From NCBI RefSeq assembly GCF_049856295.1, contig NZ_JBNDMZ010000011.1, forward strand, positions 122,005 to 186,004: DNA of 64,000 bases, given 5' to 3'. The notes below the pieces were generated by a model that worked only from the letters and a program-made list of their open reading frames with translations, had not been told where the DNA came from and did no database searches. The stretch's first letter is position 1. Each line of letters begins with the position of its first letter. Positions 55,293 to 63,950 of the stretch are shown in pieces. A program made the translations under genes and the position numbers. The DNA comes from JB111 sp049856295. GTDB taxonomy: Bacteria; Actinomycetota; Actinomycetes; Actinomycetales; Actinomycetaceae.

Positions 55293-55958
55293 TCAATCGC
55301 TGCAGCCTTGACCGCATTCCGGCAGTCCCGGCAGTACGAATGATGAACCATCAGAAAGACTCACAGTTAAACTTCCCGAGTTAAGGACACTGTCCGTTTC
55401 CAGGGCGATTATACTCATTCCATCGCGCCCGACCACTCCGACACCGCCTTCTGCGCTGCCCGAGGACGCCGTTTCCATGCCGTTAAGTCGAGCGCCCGCA
55501 GGAAGTGCATGAGCTGCCACCCCGCGCTCCGCATCATGTCCGTCAACGGTCATCGATATACCGCGCTCCGAAAACTGCGCGGGACGGACGCACGATATAC
55601 CCGTTACCCCAGCATTTCCGATCAATGCAGAGTCTGAAGGCGGCAGAAGCACCACGACACACATCTCACTCTGTTCGGATAAACCTAACCAGTAGCGCAC
55701 TCCGTCATCCTCACCGATAAAGCGCGCCGACGAGGGGGTCACGAGGTCATACGAGAGGATCTGATCTGGCAGTTCGTCGGAGGGCTCCTGATATTCCCCC
55801 AATACGGGAGCCAGATCAACTATGTCCTCGGACACCTCGTGCGACGATGCGACTTCGTCAGGTGAATCAACAGCACCTACACTGGACACCACGCCCCAGG
55901 AACCGAGCAAGATCCCGGCACCTCCTGCTAGCGACAAAGCGACTGTTCGAACACTCAT
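55293..55958 (-). CDS. Secreted hypothetical protein
   Basis: 221 residues with an N-terminal signal or anchor (VALSLAGGAGILLGSWGVVSSVGAV). The mature part is acidic, rich in Ser and Gly, with paired Cys in GISCVRP and ECGQGCSD. GGAGGAG directly upstream of the ATG supports a real start. No family recognised. Codon use is less GC-biased than in neighbouring genes. Confidence 0.7.
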   Translation of the reverse strand: MSVRTVALSLAGGAGILLGSWGVVSSVGAVDSPDEVASSHEVSEDIVDLAPVLGEYQEPSDELPDQILSYDLVTPSSARFIGEDDGVRYWLGLSEQSEMCVVVLLPPSDSALIGNAGVTGISCVRPAQFSERGISMTVDGHDAERGVAAHALPAGARLNGMETASSGSAEGGVGVVGRDGMSIIALETDSVLNSGSLTVSLSDGSSFVLPGLPECGQGCSD

Positions 55959-56061
55959 GTCTCCTCCAAGACTACGCGTTCACGAAAACCATGGCCGATT
56001 CATTAACCATTGTTTCTTATCGAACTGTTCAGATTCCGCAAGGAAGACAATTCGCGCCGAA

Positions 56062-56520
56062 TTAGTCACGCCAGGTACAATAGATTGGCACCGAACTAGT
56101 TCCGCCCCACCACCAACACTGAGCGATCGCTGACCGCAACTGCGAATCACCGCACAAAGTGGTTCCACCCGTAGGGCCAGTCAGAAAACACCACGTCTGA
56201 CCACCAGGCGGCGGAGCGTAGTGACCGGTTGCCTGCTGCGCGAATGCCACCGAAGTAAGCACAGAAGTGGCATTCATGTTGTTCGTTGGGCTTCGATGGT
56301 GGGTATTTTCGGTGGCAGTGCCATCCACATACACCCAAGTTGCAAGAGGCGCCGTCACTGGCCCCTCCAATGCCGGAGGATGCGGACCTGCCGTGTCGAC
56401 TACAGCTAGTTCGTTAGCCGACGAACCGCTACCCCCTAAGCCAAGTAGAAGCATGCCAATAAGGAATATTGCTTGCGCCGCTATCGACGCCGCTCTGCGT
56501 CTCATGCGTAAAGAGCACAT
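56062..56520 (-). CDS. Membrane-anchored small Cys-rich hypothetical protein
   Basis: 152 residues from ATG 56520. A hydrophobic segment at about 11-31 (AAQAIFLIGMLLLGLGGS) precedes an exported domain with Cys in TWCFLTGPTGGTTLCGDS, QCWWWGG and IYCTW; four Cys could form two disulfides. An AGGTG stands 8 nt before the start. No known family. Confidence 0.5.
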   Translation of the reverse strand: MCSLRMRRRAASIAAQAIFLIGMLLLGLGGSGSSANELAVVDTAGPHPPALEGPVTAPLATWVYVDGTATENTHHRSPTNNMNATSVLTSVAFAQQATGHYAPPPGGQTWCFLTGPTGGTTLCGDSQLRSAIAQCWWWGGTSSVPIYCTWRD

Positions 56521-56578
56521 CGTTCTAACACCTGGGTCAAGAATCCGCTCGCCACATCGGGCAGCGGGCAAACCCGCG

Positions 56579-59500
56579 CTAGCCGACCTTGCGCACCTGC
56601 GGCACGATCGCCTCGCCCGCCCCGGCGGACACCGTGAGCTCGAGCGAGAGCGTCTCGTCCATGACGAGCTCCCGGTGCGCCTCGACCACCGCGACCCTCT
56701 CCGCGGGCACGGCGAGCGTGAGCGCGATCCGGTCGGACACGTGCAGGCCGGCGTTCTTGCGCTCGTCCTGCACGGCGCGCACGACGTCGCGGGCGTAGCC
56801 CTCGGCCTCGAGCTCGTCGTCGATGGACGTGTCCAGCGCGACGAAGCCGCCGCCCGGGAGGACGCCCGCCGTCACGTCCTCGGAGGCCCCCTCGGCCCGG
56901 TTGACGGTCGTGGTGCGCTCGACCTGCTCGGCGCCCAGAGTCACCGACGCGCCGGCGCCTGGCAGGCCGTCCGGGACCACGACGCCCGGGAACGTCGCTC
57001 CGCCGTCGTCGATCTCCTGCCACTCCCCTGCCTTCGCGGCGGCGAACAGCTGGGACGTCAGGCGGCGCAGCTCCTTCGGCAGCTCGCGCGGCAGCACGGC
57101 GAGGTCGGTGCGGACCTCGAGGGCGGCGTCCTCGGGGCGGACGAGCTCGACCGCCCGGACGTTGACCTCGCGGGCGATCAGCGACGCGTACGGCTCGAGC
57201 GCCGCCGGGTCGTCGACGGCCACGGTGAGGGTGCGCAGCGGCTGGCGCACCCGCAGGGACGCCGCCTTGCGCAGCGCGTGCGCGGCGGAGACGGCCTCGC
57301 GGACCTGGTCCATCGCCGCGACGATCTCCGGCGCCACGACCGACTCACCCAGGGAGGGCCAGTCCGTGAGGTGCACGGAGCGGCCGCCGGTGAGCCCCCG
57401 CCAGACCTCCTCGGTGACCATCGGCGCGAGCGGAGCCATCACGCGGGTGAGCACCTCCAGGGCCGTGCGCAGCGTGTCGAACGCCCCGCGCTCCTCGGCC
57501 CAGAACCGGTCGCGGGAGGTCCGCACGTACCAGTTGGTCAGCAGGTCGAGGTGCTCACGGACGAGCTGGGTCCCCCGCGGCACGTCGTAGGTCTCGAGGG
57601 CGGCGCCAACCTCGTCGGCGAGCACCCCGGTCCGCGCCAGCAGGTAGCGGTCCATGACGTCGAGCGCCTCGACCGCCTCGGCGTCGGTCAGGTCCACGCC
57701 GTCCGAGACGTAGCCCGCCCCGCCGTCGAGCGTCCCGGCATAGAGCGCGTAGAAGTACCAGGCGTTCCACAGCGGGAGGTGCACCTGCCGGACCACCTCG
57801 CGGATGCCCTCCTCGGTGACCACGAGGTTGCCGCCGCGCAGGATCGGGGAGGCCATGAGGAACCAGCGCATCGCGTCGGCGCCGTCGCGGTCGAGGACCT
57901 CGGAGACGTCGGGGTAGTTGCGCAGCGACTTGCTCATCTTCCGGCCGTCGGAGCCGAGCACGATGCCGTGGCTCACCGAGGTGCGGAACGACGGCCGGTC
58001 GAACAGGGCGGTGGCGAGGACGTGCAGTGTGTAGAACCAGCCGCGCGTCTGACCGATGTACTCCACGATGAAGTCGCCCGGGTAGTGGTGCTCGAACCAG
58101 TCGGCGTTCTCGAACGGGTAGTGCACCTGCGCGAACGGCATCGACCCGGAGTCGAACCAGACGTCGAGGATGTCGGGGATGCGGCGCATCGTCGCCCTGC
58201 CCGACGGGTCGTCCGGGTTGGGGCGCGTGAGCTCGTCGATGAACGGGCGGTGCAGGTCGGGGTTCCCGTCCCGGTCCGTCGGCAGGCGGCCGAAGTCGGC
58301 CTCGAGCTCGGCGAGGGACCCGTAGACGTCCGTGCGCGGGAACGCGGGGTCGTCGCTCACCCACACGGGGATCGGGGTGCCCCAGTAGCGGTTGCGGGAG
58401 ATCGACCAGTCGCGGGCGCCGGCGAGCCAGTTGCCGAAGATGCCGTCCTTGATGTGCTCCGGCACCCACGTGATGTCCTGGTTGAGCTCGACCATGCGGT
58501 CCCGGAACTGGGTGACGCGGACGAACCAGCTGGTCACGGCCTTGTAGATGAGCGGGGTGCGGCAGCGCCAGCAGTGCGGGTAGGAGTGCACGTAGGACGC
58601 GCGGCGCACGAGCAGCGCGCGCTCGGCCTCGGGGCGGCGGGCGAGCGGTCCGCTGCCGTCGCGCAGGTCGGTGAGGATCGACTTGTTGGCGTCGAACACC
58701 TGCTGCCCCGCATAGTCGCTCACCTCGGCGGTGAAGCGCCCCGCGGCGTCGACGGGCACCACGGGGCGGATCCCGACGGCGTCGCACACCGTCATGTCGT
58801 CCTCACCGAAGGCGGGGGCGAGGTGGACGAGGCCGGTGCCGTCCTCGGTGGTGACGAAGTCGCCGAGGATGATCTGCCAGGCGTGCGGTCCCGGGGCGGC
58901 GTCGTCGTCGCGGCCGGTGAAGTAGTCGAAGATCGGGGCGTAGCTGCGCCCGGCGAGGTCGCGTCCCGTGAGCCGCTCGACGATCTCGGGCTCCTCGCCG
59001 AGCTCCTTGGCGTAGGCGCCGAGGAGGGCCTCGGCGAGGATGACGCGCTCGCCGGCGGCGGGGCCGTCGGCCGGGCGCACCACCACGTAGTCGATATCCG
59101 GCCCGACGGCGATGGCCAGGTTCGAGGGCAGCGTCCACGGGGTGGTGGTCCAGATCAGGGCGAGCTCGCCGGTCTCGAGCCGCACTCCGACGGTGGCGGT
59201 CTCGTCCTGGCGGTCCTGATAGACGTCGTCGTCCATGCGGAGCTCGTGGTTGGACAGCGGCGTCTGGTCGTTCCAGCAGTACGGCAGGACGCGGTAACCC
59301 TCGTAGGCCAGGCCCTTGTCGTAGAGCTGCTTGAACGCCCAGATCACCGACTCCATGTAGGTGACGTCGAGGGTCTTGTAGTCGTGCTCGAAGTCGACCC
59401 AGCGGGCCATGCGGGTGACGTAGTCCTGCCACTCGCCGGTGTAGCGGAGCACGGAGTCGTGGCAGGCCTTGTTGAAGGCCTCGATGCCCATCTCGTCGAT

Positions 59501-59863
59501 CTGGGACTTGTCGGTGATGCCGAGGATCCGCTCGGCCTCGAGCTCGGCGGGCAGGCCGTGCGTGTCCCAGCCGAAGCGGCGCTCGACGCGCTTGCCGCGC
59601 TGCGTCTGGAAGCGCGCGACGAGGTCCTTGACGTAGCTCGTCAGCAGGTGGCCGTAGTGGGGCAGGCCGTTGGCGAAGGGCGGGCCGTCGTAGAAGACGA
59701 ACTCGTTGTCCCCGTTCTCGCCCGGCTCGCGGTTGTCGATCGAGGCCTGGAACGTGCCGTCGGCCCTCCAGTGCGCGAGGACGGACTCCTCGATCTGGGG
59801 CAGGCGCGGCGAGGGGTCGACGTCGCCGTCGCGGTGGAGGGGGTAGTGGCCCTGGGTGCTCAT
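56579..59863 (-). CDS. ileS: Isoleucyl-tRNA synthetase
   Basis: 1094-residue class I synthetase of the longer (eukaryote-like, type 2) form. HYGH at 69-72 replaces HIGH, KMSKS at about 642-646, an editing domain between them (including TTTPWTLPSNLAI), and a long C-terminal anticodon region. ATG at 59863 follows AAGGAC. Type 2 enzymes are often resistant to mupirocin. Regulated by the T-box leader upstream. Confidence 0.97.
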   Translation of the reverse strand: MSTQGHYPLHRDGDVDPSPRLPQIEESVLAHWRADGTFQASIDNREPGENGDNEFVFYDGPPFANGLPHYGHLLTSYVKDLVARFQTQRGKRVERRFGWDTHGLPAELEAERILGITDKSQIDEMGIEAFNKACHDSVLRYTGEWQDYVTRMARWVDFEHDYKTLDVTYMESVIWAFKQLYDKGLAYEGYRVLPYCWNDQTPLSNHELRMDDDVYQDRQDETATVGVRLETGELALIWTTTPWTLPSNLAIAVGPDIDYVVVRPADGPAAGERVILAEALLGAYAKELGEEPEIVERLTGRDLAGRSYAPIFDYFTGRDDDAAPGPHAWQIILGDFVTTEDGTGLVHLAPAFGEDDMTVCDAVGIRPVVPVDAAGRFTAEVSDYAGQQVFDANKSILTDLRDGSGPLARRPEAERALLVRRASYVHSYPHCWRCRTPLIYKAVTSWFVRVTQFRDRMVELNQDITWVPEHIKDGIFGNWLAGARDWSISRNRYWGTPIPVWVSDDPAFPRTDVYGSLAELEADFGRLPTDRDGNPDLHRPFIDELTRPNPDDPSGRATMRRIPDILDVWFDSGSMPFAQVHYPFENADWFEHHYPGDFIVEYIGQTRGWFYTLHVLATALFDRPSFRTSVSHGIVLGSDGRKMSKSLRNYPDVSEVLDRDGADAMRWFLMASPILRGGNLVVTEEGIREVVRQVHLPLWNAWYFYALYAGTLDGGAGYVSDGVDLTDAEAVEALDVMDRYLLARTGVLADEVGAALETYDVPRGTQLVREHLDLLTNWYVRTSRDRFWAEERGAFDTLRTALEVLTRVMAPLAPMVTEEVWRGLTGGRSVHLTDWPSLGESVVAPEIVAAMDQVREAVSAAHALRKAASLRVRQPLRTLTVAVDDPAALEPYASLIAREVNVRAVELVRPEDAALEVRTDLAVLPRELPKELRRLTSQLFAAAKAGEWQEIDDGGATFPGVVVPDGLPGAGASVTLGAEQVERTTTVNRAEGASEDVTAGVLPGGGFVALDTSIDDELEAEGYARDVVRAVQDERKNAGLHVSDRIALTLAVPAERVAVVEAHRELVMDETLSLELTVSAGAGEAIVPQVRKVG

Positions 59864-59869
59864 CGCGGT

Positions 59870-60121
59870 CCTTCTCGTCACGGGTTGCCTGCCGTGCGAG
59901 GACGACTCTCCTGCCGCGCGTCTCCGCGCGGTCGGTGCCGCGGTACCACCCCGCTTGCCGCACCCCTGCTCGCGCGCGGGTGCGGCCGCTCTGCTCCGGC
60001 TGTCACGGGCCTGCCCCGTCCGGTTCTACTGGGGCGCACCCGCTGCGCGGAGGCGCCTGTTCTTCCGGAGGCTCGCCGGTGATGCCCCGCTCGCGCGGGC
60101 CGGGTCGATGCCTGTGTGCCC
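59870..60121 (-). promoter_or_regulatory. T-box riboswitch of ileS
   Basis: Reading towards ileS: TAGGAT -10 at 60122-60127; stem I with the specifier ATC (complement of 60081-60083, in GGGGCATCACCGG), the typical CTCCGGAAGAAC and AGTAGAACCGGACGGG (60015-60030), then the T-box proper GGGTGGTACCGCGG (59938-59951). The layout matches actinobacterial ileS T-boxes, which usually act on translation by unmasking the SD. Uncharged isoleucine tRNA would switch ileS on. Confidence 0.93.
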
Positions 60122-60135
60122 ATCCTACCGCTGCG

Positions 60136-60263
60136 TCGAGATTGCGGTTGGTGCCCGTCGAGATTGCGGTTTGTCGAAGTTGCGGTTCGTCGAGGTTGCG
60201 GTTCGTCTCCGTCGAAAATGCGGTTCGTCGAGGTTGCGGTTCGTCGTCGTCAAGGTTGCGGTT
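60136..60263. repeat. Seven-copy array of the TCGAGATTGCGGTT-type repeat
   Basis: Copies begin at 60136, 60158, 60174, 60190, 60212, 60228 and 60250; spacings are 22, 16, 16, 22, 16 and 22, only these two values. The core varies (TCGAAGTTGCGGTT, TCGAGGTTGCGGTT, TCGAAAATGCGGTT, TCAAGGTTGCGGTT). It lies directly upstream of the ileS T-box promoter and before the next lipoprotein gene. Confidence 0.88.
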
Positions 60264-60424
60264 CGTCGTGGTCGTCGAGCGTCCGGGTGGGGCCACGCGT
60301 ACGCGACCTTCCTCCTCGCCCCTGCACCGCCAGCCCCCCCCCGACCTGCGCGGATGACCATGGCGGGCTGACCTCCCCATGCGCGTCCGGTGCGCATCAG
60401 GCGCGACGGCGCCACAGTGGCGCG

Positions 60425-61198
60425 ATGCGGTACTCGACGACGAGGCAGACACTGGCAGCGACGGCAGCGGCAGCTCTTGCACTGAGCCTCGCCGCATGCT
60501 CGGACGACGACGTCGACACCACCGAACCCGCCCCACCGGCCACGTCGGAGCCGGCGCCCGAGCCGACCGAGGAACCGACGACGGAAGAAGCACCCTCCGA
60601 CGAGACTCCGTCCGAGGACCCGACCACAGAGGAACCGCCCGCGGAGGAGACGCCGTCCGACGACGCTCCGACCGAGGAGTCGCCGTCCGAGGACCAGGGG
60701 GACGACGAGGGTGATGGGAGCGGGGACGCCGGCAGCGCGCACCCGACCGACGTCCCCGGCTCCGTGGAGCTGTTCGGGGCGATCGCGACCGTCCAGGACG
60801 CCCACCCCGACGCCCAGGTCGTCGCCGTCTCGCACAACGACACCAGCGAGTACCCCGAGGAGCCCGAGGGCAACGGCACCGTGGTCGAGGCGGTCAGCGG
60901 CGACCAGCTGCTGACGATCACCCTCGACCCGTCGGGCGCCGTCGTCGACGAAACCTCGACGCCCGCCGACTCGGAGATCCTCGGACACCTCGACGTCGCG
61001 GCGCTGACCATCGACGACGCCATCGAGCTCGCGCTCGCCGAGACCAGCCTCGGCGGCGGGGAGTTCATCCTGCACAGCGTGTCCCTGACGGCAGTCTGGG
61101 AGGGCGATGCGGCGTGGAACTTCCTGTTCTACGGCCCGCACGACTTCTCGGTCGTCTACGACGCCGTCACCGGGGAGAACGTCAGCCCGGTCGGCTGA
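60425..61198 (+). CDS. Secreted lipoprotein with PepSY-like C-terminal domain
   Basis: 257 residues. Lipobox ALSLAACSDDD, an 80-residue Glu/Pro/Ser/Asp-rich linker, then two alpha/beta halves of PepSY type (TVVEAVSGDQLLTITLDPSGAVVDE; SVVYDAVTGENVSPVG at the end). No SD is evident before the ATG. It is followed by a strong hairpin. Role unknown; such proteins often inhibit proteases or stabilise the envelope. Confidence 0.78.
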   Translation: MRYSTTRQTLAATAAAALALSLAACSDDDVDTTEPAPPATSEPAPEPTEEPTTEEAPSDETPSEDPTTEEPPAEETPSDDAPTEESPSEDQGDDEGDGSGDAGSAHPTDVPGSVELFGAIATVQDAHPDAQVVAVSHNDTSEYPEEPEGNGTVVEAVSGDQLLTITLDPSGAVVDETSTPADSEILGHLDVAALTIDDAIELALAETSLGGGEFILHSVSLTAVWEGDAAWNFLFYGPHDFSVVYDAVTGENVSPVG

Positions 61199-61274
61199 CG
61201 GCCACGATCGCCGGCCGGCCGGGCCTGTCCGCACCCCTCGGCCCGGCGCGCCGCCCGCACCCACCCGCACCCAG

Positions 61275-61310
61275 CGAGGGGAGCGGTGCCCCGGGGCACC
61301 GCTCCCCTCG
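61275..61310 (+). terminator. Hairpin terminator after the lipoprotein gene
   Basis: Perfect inverted repeat: arms CGAGGGGAGCGGTGCC and GGCACCGCTCCCCTCG around the 4-nt loop CCGG. Confidence 0.88.
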
Positions 61311-61353
61311 TCCGCACCGGAGCATCGCACCGTGGCACGGCTACGGTCGCGGC

Positions 61354-62217
61354 ATGTCTCCGCACCGCACCACCTGGTCCCTCGCCGCCGTGGCCGGCAT
61401 CGCGCTGACGCTCGGTGCGTGCGCGGGCGACCCGATCGCTCCCTCCGGCGGCCCCACCGGACCCACCGGTCCCACCGGTCCCACCGAAACGCCGTCGGCC
61501 CCCTGCCCGGACTGGGCGGAGTGCGACACCGCGCCCGCATCGCCCGCAGAACTCCCGTCGACGGACGACGGGCTCGGGCTGCCCGACAATGCGTTCGACA
61601 CCATCGATCGTGCGCTGCGCGACGCGGACGAGTAGAGCCCGACGCCGAGCATCGCCGACATCGCAACTCTCGAAGAGCTCTCCCTCGGCGAGACCGGGCA
61701 ACGGATCGCCTGGGTGGTCGAGCACTCGACGATCGCGCTTCCGGAGGAGCACGGCACGACTGACGGCACCGAGGGCCGGTTCGATCAGGACGTGTGGCAG
61801 GTCTACACGGCTGCTGCCGACGAGGTGAGCATCGTCAGCTGGCCGGCCCCGCTCGACCCTGACCCGCAGGCCTGGGAGCCGCTCGAGGTCGAGACATTCG
61901 GCAACGAGGAGCTGGATACCGGCGCCGAGGACCAGCTGGCCGCCCACGAGGTCGGACTGACGGATGCAGTGGCGGCAGCGGTGACCGCACGCCCGGGGCC
62001 CGTCGTCATCGTCGCCACGACGGACGACGTGTCGGCCCGCCCGTTCCTCGCGGTCGGGATCCTCCAGGACGACGGGACCGCGTTGCGGGTGACCGTCGAC
62101 GCCGCCACCGGTGAGGTGCTCAACGCGGTGCCGGTCGGCGACGGTGCCTCGGACGGCAGGTCCCGGGACGACCGCGACGAGAGCGAGGAGCCCGACGAGG
62201 GCGGCACCACCACCTGA
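61354..62217 (+). pseudogene. Secreted lipoprotein interrupted by an in-frame TAG
   Basis: Starts at ATG 61354 (TACGGT 6 nt upstream, leaderless type) with a lipobox GIALTLGACAGDP and a GPTGPT repeat. After 93 codons TAG (61633-61635) ends the frame in RALRDADE; the same frame then runs on without stops to 62217 with good coding character (TLEELSLGETGQRIAWVVEH and a PepSY-like end TVDAATGEVLNAVPVG). The whole frame has 288 codons. A CAG to TAG change would explain it, as would a base error. Alternatively only the 93-residue first part is made. Confidence 0.6.
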
Positions 62218-62231
62218 CGGGTGGTGCCGGC

Positions 62232-62924
62232 TCAGGGACCGACCGCCGTGAGGTAGGCGAGCACCGCCCGCACGCGGCGGTTCTCCTCGTTCGCCGCGAG
62301 CCCCAGCCCGCTGAACACGTTGGCCACGTGCTTGGCCACCGCCCCGTTCGACAGCACGAGCCGCTCCGCGATCTGGGAGTTGCTCAGCCCGGAGGCCATG
62401 AGCTCGAGCACCTCCCGCTCGCGCACGGTCAGCGTGTCGACGGCGGTGCGGCGCCCCGCCACGAGGCGCGAGACGACGTCGGGGTCCGCCACCACTCCCC
62501 CGGCCGCGACGATCCCGAGCGAGCGCATGAAGTCCGCCACCCGCGCCACCCGCTCCTTGAGCAGATAGCCCAGCCCACCGACGTCGGGCCGGGACGAAGC
62601 CGCGGCCGGGTCGGAGAGCGGCGCGAACAGTTCCGCGGCGTACGCCGGGGCCGCGTACTGGGACAGCACGAGGATGCCGATCTCCGGGTGCGCTGCGCGG
62701 ATCCGGGCGGCGGCGCGCAGGCCGTCCTCGCCGTCGCCGGGCGGCATCCGCACGTCGGTGACGACGACGTCGATCGCCTCGCCGCTGTCCGCCACCTTCT
62801 CGACGACGGCCTCGAGCTCGGGCGCCGACGCCGCCTGGGCCACCACGTCGTGCCCCTGCCGCTCGAGCAGCCCCACGAGGCCCTCCCGCAGCAGCGCCGC
62901 GTCGTCCGCCACCACCAGTCTCAC
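62232..62924 (-). CDS. LuxR-family (NarL-type) response regulator
   Basis: 230 residues. Receiver domain with VVADDAALLREGL, phospho-acceptor Asp in VVVTDVRMPPGDGEDG and Lys in GYLLKERV; LuxR-type helix-turn-helix TLTVREREVLELMASGLSNSQIAERL. GTG at 62924 has GGAGG 7 nt upstream and overlaps the stop of a kinase remnant (GTGA). Normally expressed with that kinase; here the kinase gene is broken by an IS, so the regulator is probably orphaned or driven from elsewhere. Confidence 0.92.
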   Translation of the reverse strand: MRLVVADDAALLREGLVGLLERQGHDVVAQAASAPELEAVVEKVADSGEAIDVVVTDVRMPPGDGEDGLRAAARIRAAHPEIGILVLSQYAAPAYAAELFAPLSDPAAASSRPDVGGLGYLLKERVARVADFMRSLGIVAAGGVVADPDVVSRLVAGRRTAVDTLTVREREVLELMASGLSNSQIAERLVLSNGAVAKHVANVFSGLGLAANEENRRVRAVLAYLTAVGP

Positions 62925-63049
62925 GACCGACCTCCGAGCTCGACGACGACGGCGGCGTCCCCCTGGTCGAGCAGCAGGGGCACGTGGGCGGCGACGATCG
63001 TCGGGCCGCCGGCGGGGCTGGAGACCTCGAGCGCGCTCCCGACGGCGGC
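62921..63049 (-). pseudogene. 3' remnant of the partner histidine kinase gene
   Basis: 42 codons open to the IS end, reading SALEVSSPAGGPTIVAAHVP and ending VVVELGGRS, the usual end of a NarX/DesK-type kinase ATPase domain, directly overlapping the regulator start. The upstream part of the gene must lie beyond the IS, outside the window. Confidence 0.75.
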
Positions 63050-63061
63050 TAGGGCATGTCT

Positions 63062-63547
63062 CTAAAGCAGGTGGTTGAGCCATTGGGTGACGGCTCGCAG
63101 GACGGCTCCTGCTCGGTAGGTCAGTGCGAGCTTGTCGTAGCGGGTGGCCAGCGCGCGCCATTGTTTGACATCGCTGTATCCGCGTTCGATGACGTTGCGG
63201 CCGCGGTAGGCCTCGGTGTCCAGTCCGACGGGCCGGCCACCGCGTGAGCCGCGGTTGCGCCGGTGTTGCTGCTGGTCGCGGGGCTCGGGGATGACGCATT
63301 TGATGCCGCGACGGCGCAGAGCCTGCCGGGTGGCGCGCGAGGAGTAGGCCTTGTCGCCACGCAGCATGTCCGGTCTCGTTCGAGGGCGACCGGGCCCGGC
63401 TCGGTCGATCGAGAGGGCATCGAGCAACGGGCGCAGCATGGGTGAGTCGCCGCCCTGGCCGGGCCCGCACAGGATCACCAGGGGTAGTCCGTGCCCGTCG
63501 ACGAGCTGATGGATCTTTGTCGACAGTCCGCCTCGGGAACGGCCCAA
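63062..63547 (-). CDS. IS5-family transposase, C-terminal part (ORF B)
   Basis: 161 residues from a TTG at 63547; the frame is open further upstream (RVEPPDHALGRSRGG), which overlaps the end of ORF A and suggests translation by frameshift. It carries the second Asp (MLRGDKAYSSR) and the Glu (RNVIERGYSDVKQWRALATRYDKLA) of the DDE triad. Confidence 0.88.
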   Translation of the reverse strand: MGRSRGGLSTKIHQLVDGHGLPLVILCGPGQGGDSPMLRPLLDALSIDRAGPGRPRTRPDMLRGDKAYSSRATRQALRRRGIKCVIPEPRDQQQHRRNRGSRGGRPVGLDTEAYRGRNVIERGYSDVKQWRALATRYDKLALTYRAGAVLRAVTQWLNHLL

Positions 63548-63554
63548 CGCGTGA

Positions 63555-63950
63555 TCAGGAGGCTCGACGCGCAGATTCTTGTGATTCCACAGCTCCCCCT
63601 GTGGTGCGGGCCAGGTTCGTGCCGTGCTGGTGAGCGCGGCAGATCGTGGAGTCGACCGCGACCGACCAGTCCAGCTCTCCTTGGGCGTCGGCGCGGACCA
63701 GGAGAGCGTCGAGGACCCGGTCCCAGGTTCCGTCCTGAGCCCAGGCTCGATGGCGCTTCCAGACGGTCTGCCAGGGCCCGAACTCCTCGGGCAGATCTCG
63801 CCAGGCCAGACCGCACCGGTAGCGGTAGATGATTCCCTCGATCACCTGGCGGTGATCCCGCCTGGGTCTACCTGACCAGGGACGTTGAGCAGGCAACAGC
63901 GACTCGATCGTCTCCCACTGCGCGTCGGACAACACACTTCTGCGACTCAT
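63555..63950 (-). CDS. IS5-family transposase, N-terminal part (ORF A)
   Basis: 131 residues (start MSRRSVLSDAQWETIESLLP). Helix-turn-helix-like N-terminal part and the first catalytic Asp in WSVAVDSTICRAHQHGTN. It ends at VESQESARRAS, where ORF B continues one frame on, as in IS427-type elements. Both parts together give a normal transposase of about 270 residues, so the element may be active. Confidence 0.88.
   Translation of the reverse strand: MSRRSVLSDAQWETIESLLPAQRPWSGRPRRDHRQVIEGIIYRYRCGLAWRDLPEEFGPWQTVWKRHRAWAQDGTWDRVLDALLVRADAQGELDWSVAVDSTICRAHQHGTNLARTTGGAVESQESARRAS

Noticed and set aside
60136..60263. CRISPR array or repeat-encoded peptide
   Set aside because: Core is 14 bp with linkers of 2 or 8 bp, too short for spacers; no start codon or SD fits a peptide.
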